Shown one piece after another: positions 10,401-17,885 of a stretch of 20,662 nt of DNA. The DNA lies in contig RXOD01004548.1 of the NCBI GenBank assembly GCA_005223375.1, forward strand, positions 1-20,662, written 5' to 3'. Positions within the stretch are counted from its first letter, which is position 1. Each line of letters opens with the position of its first letter. The position numbers and the translations under genes are program-made. The notes beneath the pieces are model-generated. The model was not told the origin of the DNA and did not search any database. It saw only the letters and a program-made list of their open reading frames with translations. The DNA comes from Amoebophrya sp. AT5.2 (Eukaryota > Sar > Dinophyceae > Syndiniales > Amoebophryaceae).

Positions 10401-13230
10401 GTACGAAGCCGTGGGGTCAAACCCACTACACGCGGGGGAGGAGCGCCTACCTATCGAGTCCGAGATGCCGGGGCTGCTTGATCCACTTCCCAGCGACCTT
10501 GTGGAGAAGCTCGACGCCCCCATCGGCTTTAAGGAATTTAAGGCTGCGGCTGGCAGGTCCTGGCAGGGTGGACAGGCTGTAGACGTGCACGGGCTGTCCG
10601 GCGGCGTGTTGCGCTTCCTTGACGACGCCTCGCTCCGGTTGCTACTGGTGGAAATCAACAAGGAGATGGAGGAAAAAACGTTAGCAGACCTCGGGAAGGA
10701 GTTACATCTTTGCAAAGATTCGGCCTTATTTAAAGGCAAGGGTGATAAACGCGATCCGGACGGCTACCGTTTTTTAGTAATTTCTCCGGTTATCCTCAAA
10801 TTGATGGTGAGGATATACTCCGATAGACTTTATAGTCTATTGGAGGACTCCTCGTTCTTCGACGCCAGCCAGTATGGGTTCCGGCGCGGCCGTGGATGCC
10901 TGGAGAGCCTGCTCACGTATGGGAGGTTGAAAGAGGACATGCTCCATCACAGATGTGATGAGCTACACAGCATGACGGCTGTCCTCATCGACCTCCGCAA
11001 GGCGTTCCCGGGCACCGACTGGCGCCTCATGAGGGCTACGGTGGACGCGATGGGCCTGGGGGGGACGAGGTGCTGGGCCAACATACAGGCTTCGCATAGG
11101 TGTGCTGTCCATCGTTTCCCCGGCGGCAGGTCATTCGGGCTTCCACACGGCACAAAGGAAGGGTGCGTGAGTTCGCCATTGCTTTTTGCAATGGCGTATA
11201 CTCCGGTGGTCCGTCTGTGGAGACGCAGGTGCGAGCAGGCGGGGCTTGTAGACACGAGCGGGGTTCGGCTAGTGGCAGACGACAGGAGCTGGCACATGTC
11301 GAGGAGGGATCGCATCGCGGACCTGATGTCCAGGGACTCGGCAGATCAGGTGCACAGGGTCCACGATCTCCTCTTCGCGGACGATACGACCATCCTCACG
11401 CAGCTGTCGCAGCGGCTGGCCAAGGAGGTTACGGCCGAAGCGCTGGAGGCGAAGGCGGCGAAGCCGAAGAGGGCTCCGATGGAGCTGCCGGTCATGTCGC
11501 TGATGCTGGCCACGTTGGACGACGCGGGAATGCGAGAAAACGAGACAAAGAGGGAACAAGGCGACGTCACCCTGCTGGATGTGCGTAATTTGGGCGCGCA
11601 GACTTCCCCCGTTAGTGACATCCGGGTGAAGACGGCGAAGGCTTGGGCCGCGTTTCATCGATTGAAGCGACTAGTAAGCGGAGTGGCAAAGTTGTCGAGT
11701 AGCAGGAAGGGGGAATTGATCGTGGTCATGGTAAGACCTGTACTTACCTACGGTCTTGTGGCCCGCCAGCTCGATGAAAATGAGGTCAGCCAACTTGCCG
11801 CCATCGAGATGAAAATGTTGGCTACTGTCCTTGGGGTGCAACCGTGGCAGAGGTGGGAGGGGCTGGTGTCGGACAAGGAGATGAGGAGGAGAGCACAGAT
11901 ACCACCACTGATGGCGCGCCTCAAGTTCCTCCAGGCACGGTTTTTGGCGCATACACTGAGGCGCGAGCGCAACGAGCTCTCGAGGATCGCGCTGACGGGA
12001 CACTTCTTCCCCGACCCCGCGTCTGCCGATGCTGGCATTGCCACCTACTTGGTCTCCGCCACCGACAACACGCAGATTGAGCCGAAGGCCAGGAAGGTGC
12101 CGGATGTGCTGGCTAGCTTTCACCGGCACATGTCTGACTGCGGGATGCCGCCGGAGCTGCTGCCAATTCTATCGCGGTCGCTGGGTCAACTGAATGATGA
12201 ACACGGCACGCAAAAGGGCGGCGAAGAATACAACAGAAACAAACGCGTCATGCATGCCTTGACCAGGAAGCGACTCATTCTCGATACGGTGGAAGACTGG
12301 AGCAGGGGAAATTTGGAGGAAGATGAAGGGATTGCCGATAAGCTCACGATGCGATACTTTGGCGACAAGAAAAAGGAGATGACGAGGTGGCAGCTCAGGG
12401 AGGAAGCCGTCTTGATGGGATGGGATCTGGATACGGTTGAGTTGTCGTTCTCTAACCCGGGCCTAGGGGCGGAGAGCTTTCTGAGGGGTGACAAGTGCGG
12501 CGTCTGCGGCGACGTCATCAGGGCGGTGGGTGGCGCCATCTCCGACTTGAAGTGCGACCCAGTTGACGAGCTGCGCCCCTCTGACGAGTTGCGGACTCAC
12601 CTGAAGACGCAGCACAGCCTGAGGGCCCCGGATGTTGACTCGGACACTCGCTTGCAGATGGAGGCGGAGGCGCGAGACAAGCTCAAGGGATGGGAGAACC
12701 GCTTTAGGGACGCTGCACTCTCGCGCTGCGGGGAGGCGGTACGCGAGATACGGCAGAGGGGGCAACCGCGTGTAGGAAGAAATGCGGGGGCTCCGCTGCT
12801 GCAGTGTCTGAGGTGCGGGGTAAAGTTCTCGACGACGGCCGGCGCGATGGAGCTGCACCAAGCTGCTCACGGGCGGGATGATTACATCTGGCTGTACCAG
12901 GTCAAGGGCCCCTACTACAGAGCCTCCGATCCGGAACCCGACCTCAAGGACAAGTACAGGCCGGAACAACACTGCTACGACGCGACGAACGGGAGATACC
13001 ACGGTGGCTCCGACGCGGTCTGTGTTAGGGTCACCCCGCCGGCTGACGCAATGGACCGTCAAGCGAATGGAGACATCTTCGTGAGGTGTAGGCAATGTAA
13101 AGCTGTCTGCCGGAAGATTGGTGAGGGTGGTGAGTTGATGGAGCTGAGTCACGGTGACCTGCTCGGTGTCAGGAGAGTGCAAAATCATGAGAAGAATTGT
13201 CGGCGGAAGCCTGACGCAAACATTGCATGA
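7486..13230 (+). CDS. LINE polyprotein: endonuclease-like domain, reverse transcriptase, zinc fingers
   Basis: The frame is open from 7486 to TGA at 13228-13230 (1914 codons). The first in-frame ATG is at 8047, which would give 1727 residues. Order: Ser/Thr/Glu-rich region, Lys-rich stretch (about 7800-7837), hydrophobic segments at about 8104-8166 and 8308-8361, acidic linker to about 9100, then the endonuclease-like domain. That domain shows Asn at 9160, Glu in ALSEFDY at 9253, LGDFNAQVG around 9682-9708 and DYTTFSS. The final catalytic SDH is replaced by YAH (His at 10012). Reverse transcriptase: GYRFLVISP (from 10762), QYGFRRGRGC (from 10870), IDLRKAF with the catalytic Asp at 10990, GLPHGTKEGCVSSPLLF (from 11137), and FADD (11374-11385). 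The later VRPVLTYGLVAR and MLATVLGV stretches are typical of the post-RT region. Fingers: CxxC at 12496, C2H2 at 12805-12870, CCHC at 13087-13200. No RNase H domain seen. Confidence 0.9.
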   Translation, partial: CTNKYEQYRSRGRGEAGVEHAAKATLTGENRTDDESTVDGSGTDTTEDEKTATTSEAVAAAPNSGGGAEWIRRRNRGGREGFSTREYSAVGSTDGKSNGWFRGNNKRKKKQKKRKEKSTENEWFEAVELARLLRFVEGGDACGGVAPPTGTCLDGTGVAIKTEVVIESEKIRIVETKTFEKKCVYEWMRQENHLICIDEDGELDGKCIIAAAARAIVRVTLFLLLVLRARESTAPGDARLRSGGNNERSSSSSSSSSRKQRRRRGSRPEGDHAGLLLFIFICIVVYIIVWPTFIRRVEHEVVARASALSRIRGLHEEQGAELAEQKAQGAGESADGDVSSLEADAGDNVHLVEGADENAVSPDAPVDENDRRAVDEAKDAVTLTAPPGGAELRDGAEAFPGQSAGPHTGEAIASSPLGTVELEPPTGPTRAGTENPEAGPNSRKNPEAQEADETDLQGGDDGPVQPVLVPVASEPAAPEVDEVKIKRAPARGNARGPRSPQLPRAAGEVNGPCRADPTFDDDASEGTDPAEHDLNPWGGVPLVEYAPAAGHSNLRIGAVNAESAGPGQDQFSEIIEFARWRKLGVVALSEFDYVKGALENAELFHRMSRRAAAAGDTITEDEGVDAPAGPRWIHHVNYDLVWTNGAGILIVDKELRRQVRKLHAEGKEAELARAVRWRPRMLALYLDEIVIAAAYSPTRDQTAAAEEFDRGLLELMTEMKRRKQDKWKFRVCLGDFNAQVGADEFGGMSVHGGWGMQKSTARGRKLARRLNEQNFVLAGSHFEAAGGDYTTFSSALGSSEVGHAIVPGGCLPKCRGYERVDLNVGCPHDPAGQAWLNSKRYAHKALELSIEIRTKKQLVEEGKEKKLRGMQVATALPRETIQWLNGDLQRKIEANRGSFGLGGLQQHLIDVLPSMLVPKSSIKIPKKLSKNPPRLAEDASCRAKMWQIFSESESLMGGRVSCAITAEQATKQYEAVGSNPLHAGEERLPIESEMPGLLDPLPSDLVEKLDAPIGFKEFKAAAGRSWQGGQAVDVHGLSGGVLRFLDDASLRLLLVEINKEMEEKTLADLGKELHLCKDSALFKGKGDKRDPDGYRFLVISPVILKLMVRIYSDRLYSLLEDSSFFDASQYGFRRGRGCLESLLTYGRLKEDMLHHRCDELHSMTAVLIDLRKAFPGTDWRLMRATVDAMGLGGTRCWANIQASHRCAVHRFPGGRSFGLPHGTKEGCVSSPLLFAMAYTPVVRLWRRRCEQAGLVDTSGVRLVADDRSWHMSRRDRIADLMSRDSADQVHRVHDLLFADDTTILTQLSQRLAKEVTAEALEAKAAKPKRAPMELPVMSLMLATLDDAGMRENETKREQGDVTLLDVRNLGAQTSPVSDIRVKTAKAWAAFHRLKRLVSGVAKLSSSRKGELIVVMVRPVLTYGLVARQLDENEVSQLAAIEMKMLATVLGVQPWQRWEGLVSDKEMRRRAQIPPLMARLKFLQARFLAHTLRRERNELSRIALTGHFFPDPASADAGIATYLVSATDNTQIEPKARKVPDVLASFHRHMSDCGMPPELLPILSRSLGQLNDEHGTQKGGEEYNRNKRVMHALTRKRLILDTVEDWSRGNLEEDEGIADKLTMRYFGDKKKEMTRWQLREEAVLMGWDLDTVELSFSNPGLGAESFLRGDKCGVCGDVIRAVGGAISDLKCDPVDELRPSDELRTHLKTQHSLRAPDVDSDTRLQMEAEARDKLKGWENRFRDAALSRCGEAVREIRQRGQPRVGRNAGAPLLQCLRCGVKFSTTAGAMELHQAAHGRDDYIWLYQVKGPYYRASDPEPDLKDKYRPEQHCYDATNGRYHGGSDAVCVRVTPPADAMDRQANGDIFVRCRQCKAVCRKIGEGGELMELSHGDLLGVRRVQNHEKNCRRKPDANIA
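7799..7838 (+). repeat. A-rich tract inside the LINE frame
   Basis: Nearly pure A with a few G and C, including two runs of nine A. Encodes a Lys-rich patch (KRKKKQKKRKEK) that could act as a nuclear-localisation or nucleic-acid-binding patch. It could instead be a relic poly(A) or a slippage-prone site. Confidence 0.8.
8229..8259 (+). repeat. TCG/TCC/TCT serine-codon microsatellite
   Basis: Short trinucleotide-like repeat built from TCC, TCG and TCT codons, giving nine Ser in a row between the two hydrophobic segments of the LINE protein, followed by an Arg/Lys-rich stretch. Confidence 0.75.
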
Positions 13231-13281
13231 TGATTGACTCTCTGACTCTACCCCGCAGCCTTTTGTTGCATTAGTGGGTAA

Positions 13282-13299
13282 TACTACTACTACTACTAC
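13282..13299 (+). repeat. (TAC)6 simple repeat after the LINE stop
   Basis: Six perfect TAC units. The position, 52 bases 3' of the LINE stop, fits a terminal microsatellite at the 3' end of the element. Confidence 0.9.
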
Positions 13300-13926
13300 G
13301 CGAGGTTCGTAGCCCGCTAATGATCCCCCCGACAGATAAGGACACCTGCGGGACGAGACCGACAAGTATAAAGTGCAGACAGAAGGAGCAGGTGGAGGGA
13401 CCTGGTGAGGACTGACTCGATAGAAATCGAGCGGATAAGGCCCGCAATGCCGCTCACAATACGGCAAGAAAACAGAAATCGATGTAGGAAGAGAGGAGAA
13501 GGGAAATCCAAGGCGTCAGCGCCGCAAAATGAACGTCATCAGGTGACTCGCGCTGTTCTGCATTCCAGCTACTGCCGTTGCAACACCTGCTGCTCCGGTT
13601 TTGTTTTCGTTGGCAACTGAACCGGACACATTCAACCTCTAGTGGAGCAGCTCACAACAAGGTCAATGTAGTGGTAGTGCTCGCACGTGCCCCACTGGGC
13701 ATCAGATCCACCGATCACAACAAGATCAAGACCCCCCGTCATTCATCGGATTGCTGCGATCTACCGCTCCTCACCTCGAACTATCAGTATTTCTCATTTT
13801 CTCGTCATCAGGGCGGTTCTGGTCGATGGTCGGGGTGTCGAACATCGTTGCAATTTCTACATGGGACGTGGCAGAAAATAAACGGGTAGATGTAGAACAG
13901 TGACCTTGGGCGAGATTAAAAGCAAC
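13300..13926. other. Region between the LINE and a small gene, no gene seen
   Basis: About 630 bases without a convincing frame. A short near-repeat, TCACAACAAGGTCAA near 13651 and TCACAACAAGATCAA near 13716, is visible. This may include leftover LINE 3' sequence, if the element ends beyond the TAC repeat, and the leader of the gene at 13927. Confidence 0.4.
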
Positions 13927-14415
13927 ATGCGCACGACCACCAAACACAAGAGGCCCCGTTCCTTCGCGTCGGGCGTGCTGCTTCTCCTCGCTTGCCTCGT
14001 CTTCGTGCAGTCGGCCTTTCGTGACCTTGCAGCGACTATTGCGGGTATTTTGCTTACCGGCGTATGGAACGCCTGGGAGAAGGTAGGCGGTGCCGCAGAA
14101 ATGCTCGAAGAGGAGGCAGTACTTCAGACGGCCGAGAAATCCGGCGGTGTTGGGGACCATCATGGTAAAGAAGTGCTGGCACGATCAAGTGAGGGGGACG
14201 ATATCGATAGCGTCCTTCGTGCTCTGGATAAGTTGGCAGAGGAATTTGGCGCAGAGAGCGCGCACCTGCACTCAAGTAGTGCGCCTTCAGACCTAGCGCA
14301 CAGAGGACAAGACGAGCACCAACAGGAAGTCAAAGGTGAGCAGCGAAGTGCAACCGTTACCGCAGGTACAGAGCATGTATCGCTGCGTGACATGAAGGCG
14401 CCGCGTCCACTGTAG
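13927..14415 (+). CDS. Small putative secreted or membrane protein, unrecognised
   Basis: Starts at ATG 13927 and ends with TAG at 14413-14415, 162 residues. The N-terminus is strongly basic (MRTTTKHKRPRS), followed by a hydrophobic core (GVLLLLACLVFVQSAF, residues 15-30). This is a textbook signal-peptide or signal-anchor shape with a possible cleavage after VQS. A second weaker hydrophobic stretch (LAATIAGILLTGVW) follows, so the N-terminus could instead be a hairpin membrane anchor. The remainder is acidic and hydrophilic, rich in Glu, Ala, Ser and His. No family recognised. It lies just downstream of the LINE, whose own N-terminal region also has two hydrophobic segments followed by acidic low complexity, but I see no clear sequence match. 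Coding is likely rather than certain, and the gene may have further exons. Confidence 0.5.
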   Translation: MRTTTKHKRPRSFASGVLLLLACLVFVQSAFRDLAATIAGILLTGVWNAWEKVGGAAEMLEEEAVLQTAEKSGGVGDHHGKEVLARSSEGDDIDSVLRALDKLAEEFGAESAHLHSSSAPSDLAHRGQDEHQQEVKGEQRSATVTAGTEHVSLRDMKAPRPL

Positions 14416-14941
14416 TGGGGATCTAAAAAAACAAGTCACAGCACAACTGCAGTCGCCAAAAGTCGAAGTGCGCGCGAACAAATGTGCTTCGCAAATACTT
14501 AGACGGGGTGAAGAACGCTTTTCCAAAAATAAAGGCAGAGGATGTGTTCGCAAAAGTGGTTTTCTGAACGGGTCGCGCCTACTCGGAATCTCGCTTGCAG
14601 TCGTGATGGACGGATCCTCGCTTGGACACGAGCCTCTCTCACTCAAAGAAAATGTGCGTGGCGCCGTGATTCTGAGCAGATTTCGTTTTGCCCGGACAGG
14701 AAACGTCATTGCCCGTGCATACTGCCTCGCTAGCTTCAACGTCGCCTTTGCCGTCGCACGGGGTTGCAAGATCACATGTCCAGCCACTATGTGAAAAGTT
14801 ACAAATTCTGTTATCCTGCTACAGGCTATCGCTCGAGCCTGTGTTTCTAGTTGCAGGCTATCGGTCATCGGCAGTCGTAGCACCGGTCATAGATGCACTT
14901 AGGTTCCACGACCAATCGATCGCTTGATAGGATATAAAAGT
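14416..14941. other. Intergenic region, no gene seen
   Basis: About 525 bases. A frame at 14468-14794 lacks an early ATG and any recognisable feature. A small hairpin, ACAGGCT and AGCCTGT, lies around 14821-14842, with CAGGCTATCG repeated about 30 bases later. GATATAAAAG ends one base before the next gene's ATG, too close to act as a normal TATA box for that start. Confidence 0.4.
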
Positions 14942-15745
14942 ATGGATGCCACCGCGCAGCAGATCGCCGATGCCGTGCGGCACAAGGAGGCTGGGAATGT
15001 ATTTTTCAAGGAGAAAAACTACAAGAAGGCCCTCGGCCAGTACCACCGGGTCTTTCTGTACGTCAAGGCCCTGAAGGACGACGAGGAGGTCGCCAAGAGC
15101 AAAAGCCGAGATCAGCAGGGTTCGGACCAAAACGATTTCAGCGGGATGGCTTCCATTGCGAGCTCCGGACACCAGACAGCGATTCCGCCGGAGCAGCTCG
15201 ACGAGGTCCGCCTGCTCAAGGTGACGACAAAAGTTAACATGATGACGTGCTACCTGAACCTGTGCGAGCGCGTGAGGGAGGGCATCGAAAGCGGGGACGC
15301 CGCGCAACTGCAGGATTGGCTCCAGACGTCAGGATCTCAAACGGCCGGCGGCGCGGCGGGGAGCGGTGTAGTAGTACCAGGAGCGCCCATGTTGGACGTG
15401 GACATGCCGGATGCGCACGATGAATTGTCTGCGGTCCTCGCGGCCGCGCGCAGGGAGACGGAGCGGTGGCTGGCGCGGTGTGTCGAGGAGGGGAAGGACG
15501 CCGTGCGACTGCTGGCTTTCTTTCCGCACCTGGAGTACGACGCGAGCAAAGCCCACTACAAGCTGGGAAAAGCGTTTTTGCTCGCGGGCGATCTGGGGAA
15601 CGCTTCAGAACAGCTGCAGGTGGCGGGAAGCAGCGGTGTCGACGTGCGTAAGGAGCTGCGGCAGGTGGAGGAGCTGCGCCGTGCGGAAAAGCAGCAGGAC
15701 AAGGCCCGACTGCAGGCAATGTTTGGCGGCAAACTACAGCGATGA
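14942..15745 (+). CDS. TPR-domain protein, TTC9-like
   Basis: ATG at 14942, TGA at 15743-15745, 267 residues in one exon. A TPR begins at residue 14, with the hallmarks A17-G18-N19, F22-K23, Y27, A30 and Y34 (KEAGNVFFKEKNYKKALGQY). The following RVFLYVKAL resembles TTC9 and the TPR part of FKBP-type co-chaperones. After a loop rich in Ser, Gln and Gly comes a helical pair (VTTKVNMMTCYLNLCERV). A final TPR lies around residues 200-232 (SKAHYKLGKAFLLAGDL), followed by a charged helix (RQVEELRRAEKQQDKARL) capping the superhelix. No signal peptide, membrane segment or isomerase domain. Role: probably a protein-protein adaptor or Hsp70/Hsp90-type co-chaperone, an inference from the fold. The central insert (about residues 125-155) is Gly/Ala-rich and lengthens the usual repeat spacing. 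I chose this ATG because the TPR begins soon after it and no upstream in-frame ATG exists in the open frame. Confidence 0.8.
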   Translation: MDATAQQIADAVRHKEAGNVFFKEKNYKKALGQYHRVFLYVKALKDDEEVAKSKSRDQQGSDQNDFSGMASIASSGHQTAIPPEQLDEVRLLKVTTKVNMMTCYLNLCERVREGIESGDAAQLQDWLQTSGSQTAGGAAGSGVVVPGAPMLDVDMPDAHDELSAVLAAARRETERWLARCVEEGKDAVRLLAFFPHLEYDASKAHYKLGKAFLLAGDLGNASEQLQVAGSSGVDVRKELRQVEELRRAEKQQDKARLQAMFGGKLQR

Positions 15746-16435
15746 GAAGCGGATTGAGGAGCCTATGAGACCATATGGGATCTAAAGGGAACCGATGAGG
15801 AAAGGCTATGACTTTGGGACTCAGCGAAAACGACAGGAAGGGGTTGAGGGGTTGATTCAAGTGAGGACAGTGATAGAAGAGGAAGATTACGGTTGGGTCG
15901 GCGCTGGTAGGGCGCCGCAGGACGGCGCGTGCTGGTTGGAAGAAAGAGCATCAAAGCTTTCTGAAGATCGCCATATTCGTCAGAAAACAGGACCCCGTTA
16001 CTAGATCGCGGCAAAGCGACAGCGAGCACGGAACGCTTGCAAAGCAAGCACCTCGTGGTCTGCGTGCATTCCAGGCACGAAGGTCTAAAGCGTCGCTCCA
16101 GAATCAGAAACAGAATGCAGAAAAGGCAGTGATTACAAGCGCAGACAGGCACGGCGCAAGTGAAGCCGGAAGATCGTGAACGTGATCCTGAATCGTCGTG
16201 GAAGAGGATGAAGATCCCAAGGCCCTAGCACTTTCTCTACTTGGAAAACGTGGTAGAAGCTTCGTCTCATCCTTTGTCGATTGTCAGGCAGCATCATCTT
16301 ACGGCCATTAGAAGAGGCCCCAGAACCAGGAGACCTTTCGGTCAGGAAGTAGCACAGGCACGGGCGCAAAGAAAGAGAACTCCAGCAACAGGGTAGCGAT
16401 TGGTACCTCAACAGGAAGGAAGGAAACAAGGCAGG
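15746..16435. other. Intergenic region, no gene seen
   Basis: About 690 bases. The frames present are short and not coding-like. A GGCGC/GCGCC pair around 15899-15916 could form a small hairpin. Nothing else recognised. Confidence 0.45.
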
Positions 16436-17419
16436 ATGTCGCGCGATCAGTTGAGCTTGTTGCACGACAAGATGAGTCGGATGGAGAGGACGATTGCGGA
16501 TCAGGGGGAGCGCATTAACGTGCTGGAGAAGGAGCTCTTTTTCTCGAAGGGAGGTACTTTGTTCGTAAAAAAATCGCAAGAATTAAATATACATTCCGCA
16601 TAGCGAAGATGAAGCTCCATCGATCCACGTTGCCAGATGGACGATTCCTTCCCTCGCAGGCAACGAGTCATATCCGACATCCATTTGTTAATATTTGTAG
16701 CGACCACAGACAACTCATCTAGAAAGCAGCTCCCCACGCACCTCCCCCCCAATCTCGTATCCCATATCGACAGACGCTTCTCCCCGGCGCGGGGTTTCCT
16801 CGCAGCGCGCTGTTCGTAGTGAACGGTCGAACGACGACACGAGTGCGCGAGTGATTGCCAAACTTGAGGAGCGCGGCGTGGACGATCGCTGCATCGACTT
16901 CTGGCGCTCCCACCCGGAGTGCCACGCCGACCTGATCGACGTCCTTGAGAACGAAGAGCTTCCGCCCGGACGCGAGGCCGGCCGTGACGAGTCGCCTTAC
17001 TGGATGAGCAAGATGAAGTGGTACCTGTACTTTTTTCTAACCTTATCGATCAATGATCTATCACGACACCCGATGGATATAGTAAATGTTCGATTTAGTG
17101 GTTCTTGTGGTTCTTCCTGCGACGTTCATCATCTTTCACCGGTGCAGTAGAGACCACAGACACTGCAGCTTCTGGCCTTCTTATTGCGCAGTTGTTGGTG
17201 TTTTGTAACAGTAACTGTAAATCTGTACTTCTGGCTCAGGCAACTGGATGCGCGGGAAGGCAAGGGTGGGAAAAAGGGCAAGGGCAAGGGAAAGAGATCG
17301 CGGTCCCGCTCTCGCGACACCCGGTATCGCTGAAAACCACCCTGGGCAAGATCGAGGATTTGAATACTTTTCCATTTCTACGTGCCCGCCTCTGTAGACG
17401 CCGGGCGCGTATCAAATAA
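16436..17419 (+). CDS. Small coiled-coil protein with basic RS-rich tail, four exons
   Basis: Best model: join(16436..16553, 16852..17020, 17240..17323, 17398..17419), 130 residues plus TAA. The exon phases match at every junction (1, 2, 2). Residues 1-50 form a probable coiled coil (MSRMERTIADQGERINVLEK); the heptad pattern runs across the first splice junction (FFSKG-V-IAKLEERGV), which supports it. The middle (DDRCIDFWRSHPECHADLID) has two Cys and several acidic residues. The tail is Lys/Gly then RS-rich (GKGKRSRSRSRDTRRRARIK), as in nuclear or RNA-associated proteins. I do not recognise the family. The codons and acceptors look normal, but the last, 22-nt exon is the weakest part of the model: without it the frame would end three codons past 17323 at a TGA (17331-17333). 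Confidence 0.68.
16554..16851 (+). other. Intron 1 of the coiled-coil gene
   Basis: GTACTT donor after GAG, acceptor CGCGAG, 298 nt, phase 1. A more typical pyrimidine-rich acceptor (TTTCCTCGCAG ending 16805) exists but is out of phase with this donor. Confidence 0.65.
17021..17239 (+). other. Intron 2 of the coiled-coil gene
   Basis: GTACCT donor, CTGGCTCAG acceptor, 219 nt, phase 2; the join makes codon TGG (MKW-QLDAR). CTGTACTT occurs near both intron ends. Confidence 0.75.
17324..17397 (+). other. Intron 3 of the coiled-coil gene
   Basis: GTATCG donor, pyrimidine-rich CGCCTCTGTAG acceptor, 74 nt, phase 2. The join gives an Arg codon and a short basic C-terminus ending at TAA 17417-17419. 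Confidence 0.6.
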
Positions 17420-17885
17420 CGACGAACGTCTCATACATGATGAAGAGTGGGTCCATTCATGAACTGTGGTCCGCGCCGAAAACACGTCATACAAACGATC
17501 AGCAGTGAAACATTCGACCACTTTTGCGCACACGAGATGCGGTTCATAGGCATGCTGTCGACGGTCAAGTGTCATTCGAATCGTACATGATTAGTGTTCT
17601 CCGCTGGCACTGTGGGATTCTCGGATAGAAGTCGGGCGACGATGCGACAAATACACGCGGGCAGGGCTGAAATTCGATGGGGAAAGCAGGGATTTGGCCG
17701 GTCTTTGGGGGATCTGTATAGGTTGAAAGAACTGATCCTACGCCTCTCAGACATATCGAGTATTGAATGTTTAATGGAATCGCCCGCCAGGCACAGGCAG
17801 TGCCCCTATTTTTCTTTCATCAGCATGTTGAGAACAAGGTGGTTTTGACGGGTATTTCATAGGTAGGCCATCGGATCAATAGTTC
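17420..17885. other. Intergenic region, no gene seen
   Basis: About 465 bases between two small genes. A frame at 17594-17848 has no ATG at its start and no recognisable feature. Possibly leader sequence of the next gene. Confidence 0.45.

Larger units (their letters stand above)
7486..13299 (+). mobile_element. APE-type non-LTR retrotransposon (LINE), nearly complete, 5' end undefined
   Basis: The element is defined by one long frame with endonuclease-like and reverse-transcriptase domains and C-terminal zinc fingers. The 3' limit is placed at (TAC)6 at 13282-13299, 52 bases past the stop, because many LINEs end in a simple repeat or poly(A). The 5' limit is only the upstream stop at 7483-7485; the true junction is not visible. 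I could not identify a target-site duplication. The absence of stops or frameshifts over 5.7 kb argues for a recent insertion or a still-active copy. Confidence 0.85.

Noticed and set aside
7449..13315. TTCGTAGC near 7451 and 13307 as possible LINE target-site duplication
   Set aside because: Only eight bases match and the positions do not coincide with a defined 5' junction.
12463..13467. Long minus-strand open frame (334 codons) opposite the LINE C-terminus
   Set aside because: It is the antisense shadow of the LINE zinc-finger region, low in recognisable motifs and running through the TAC repeat as poly-Val.
14468..14794. Plus-strand frame between the small secreted protein and the TPR gene
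   Set aside because: Starts at GTG, has no recognisable domain and mixed composition; not enough to call a gene.
14931..14940. GATATAAAAG before the TPR gene as a TATA box
   Set aside because: It ends one base before the ATG, leaving no room for a transcription start upstream of that codon.
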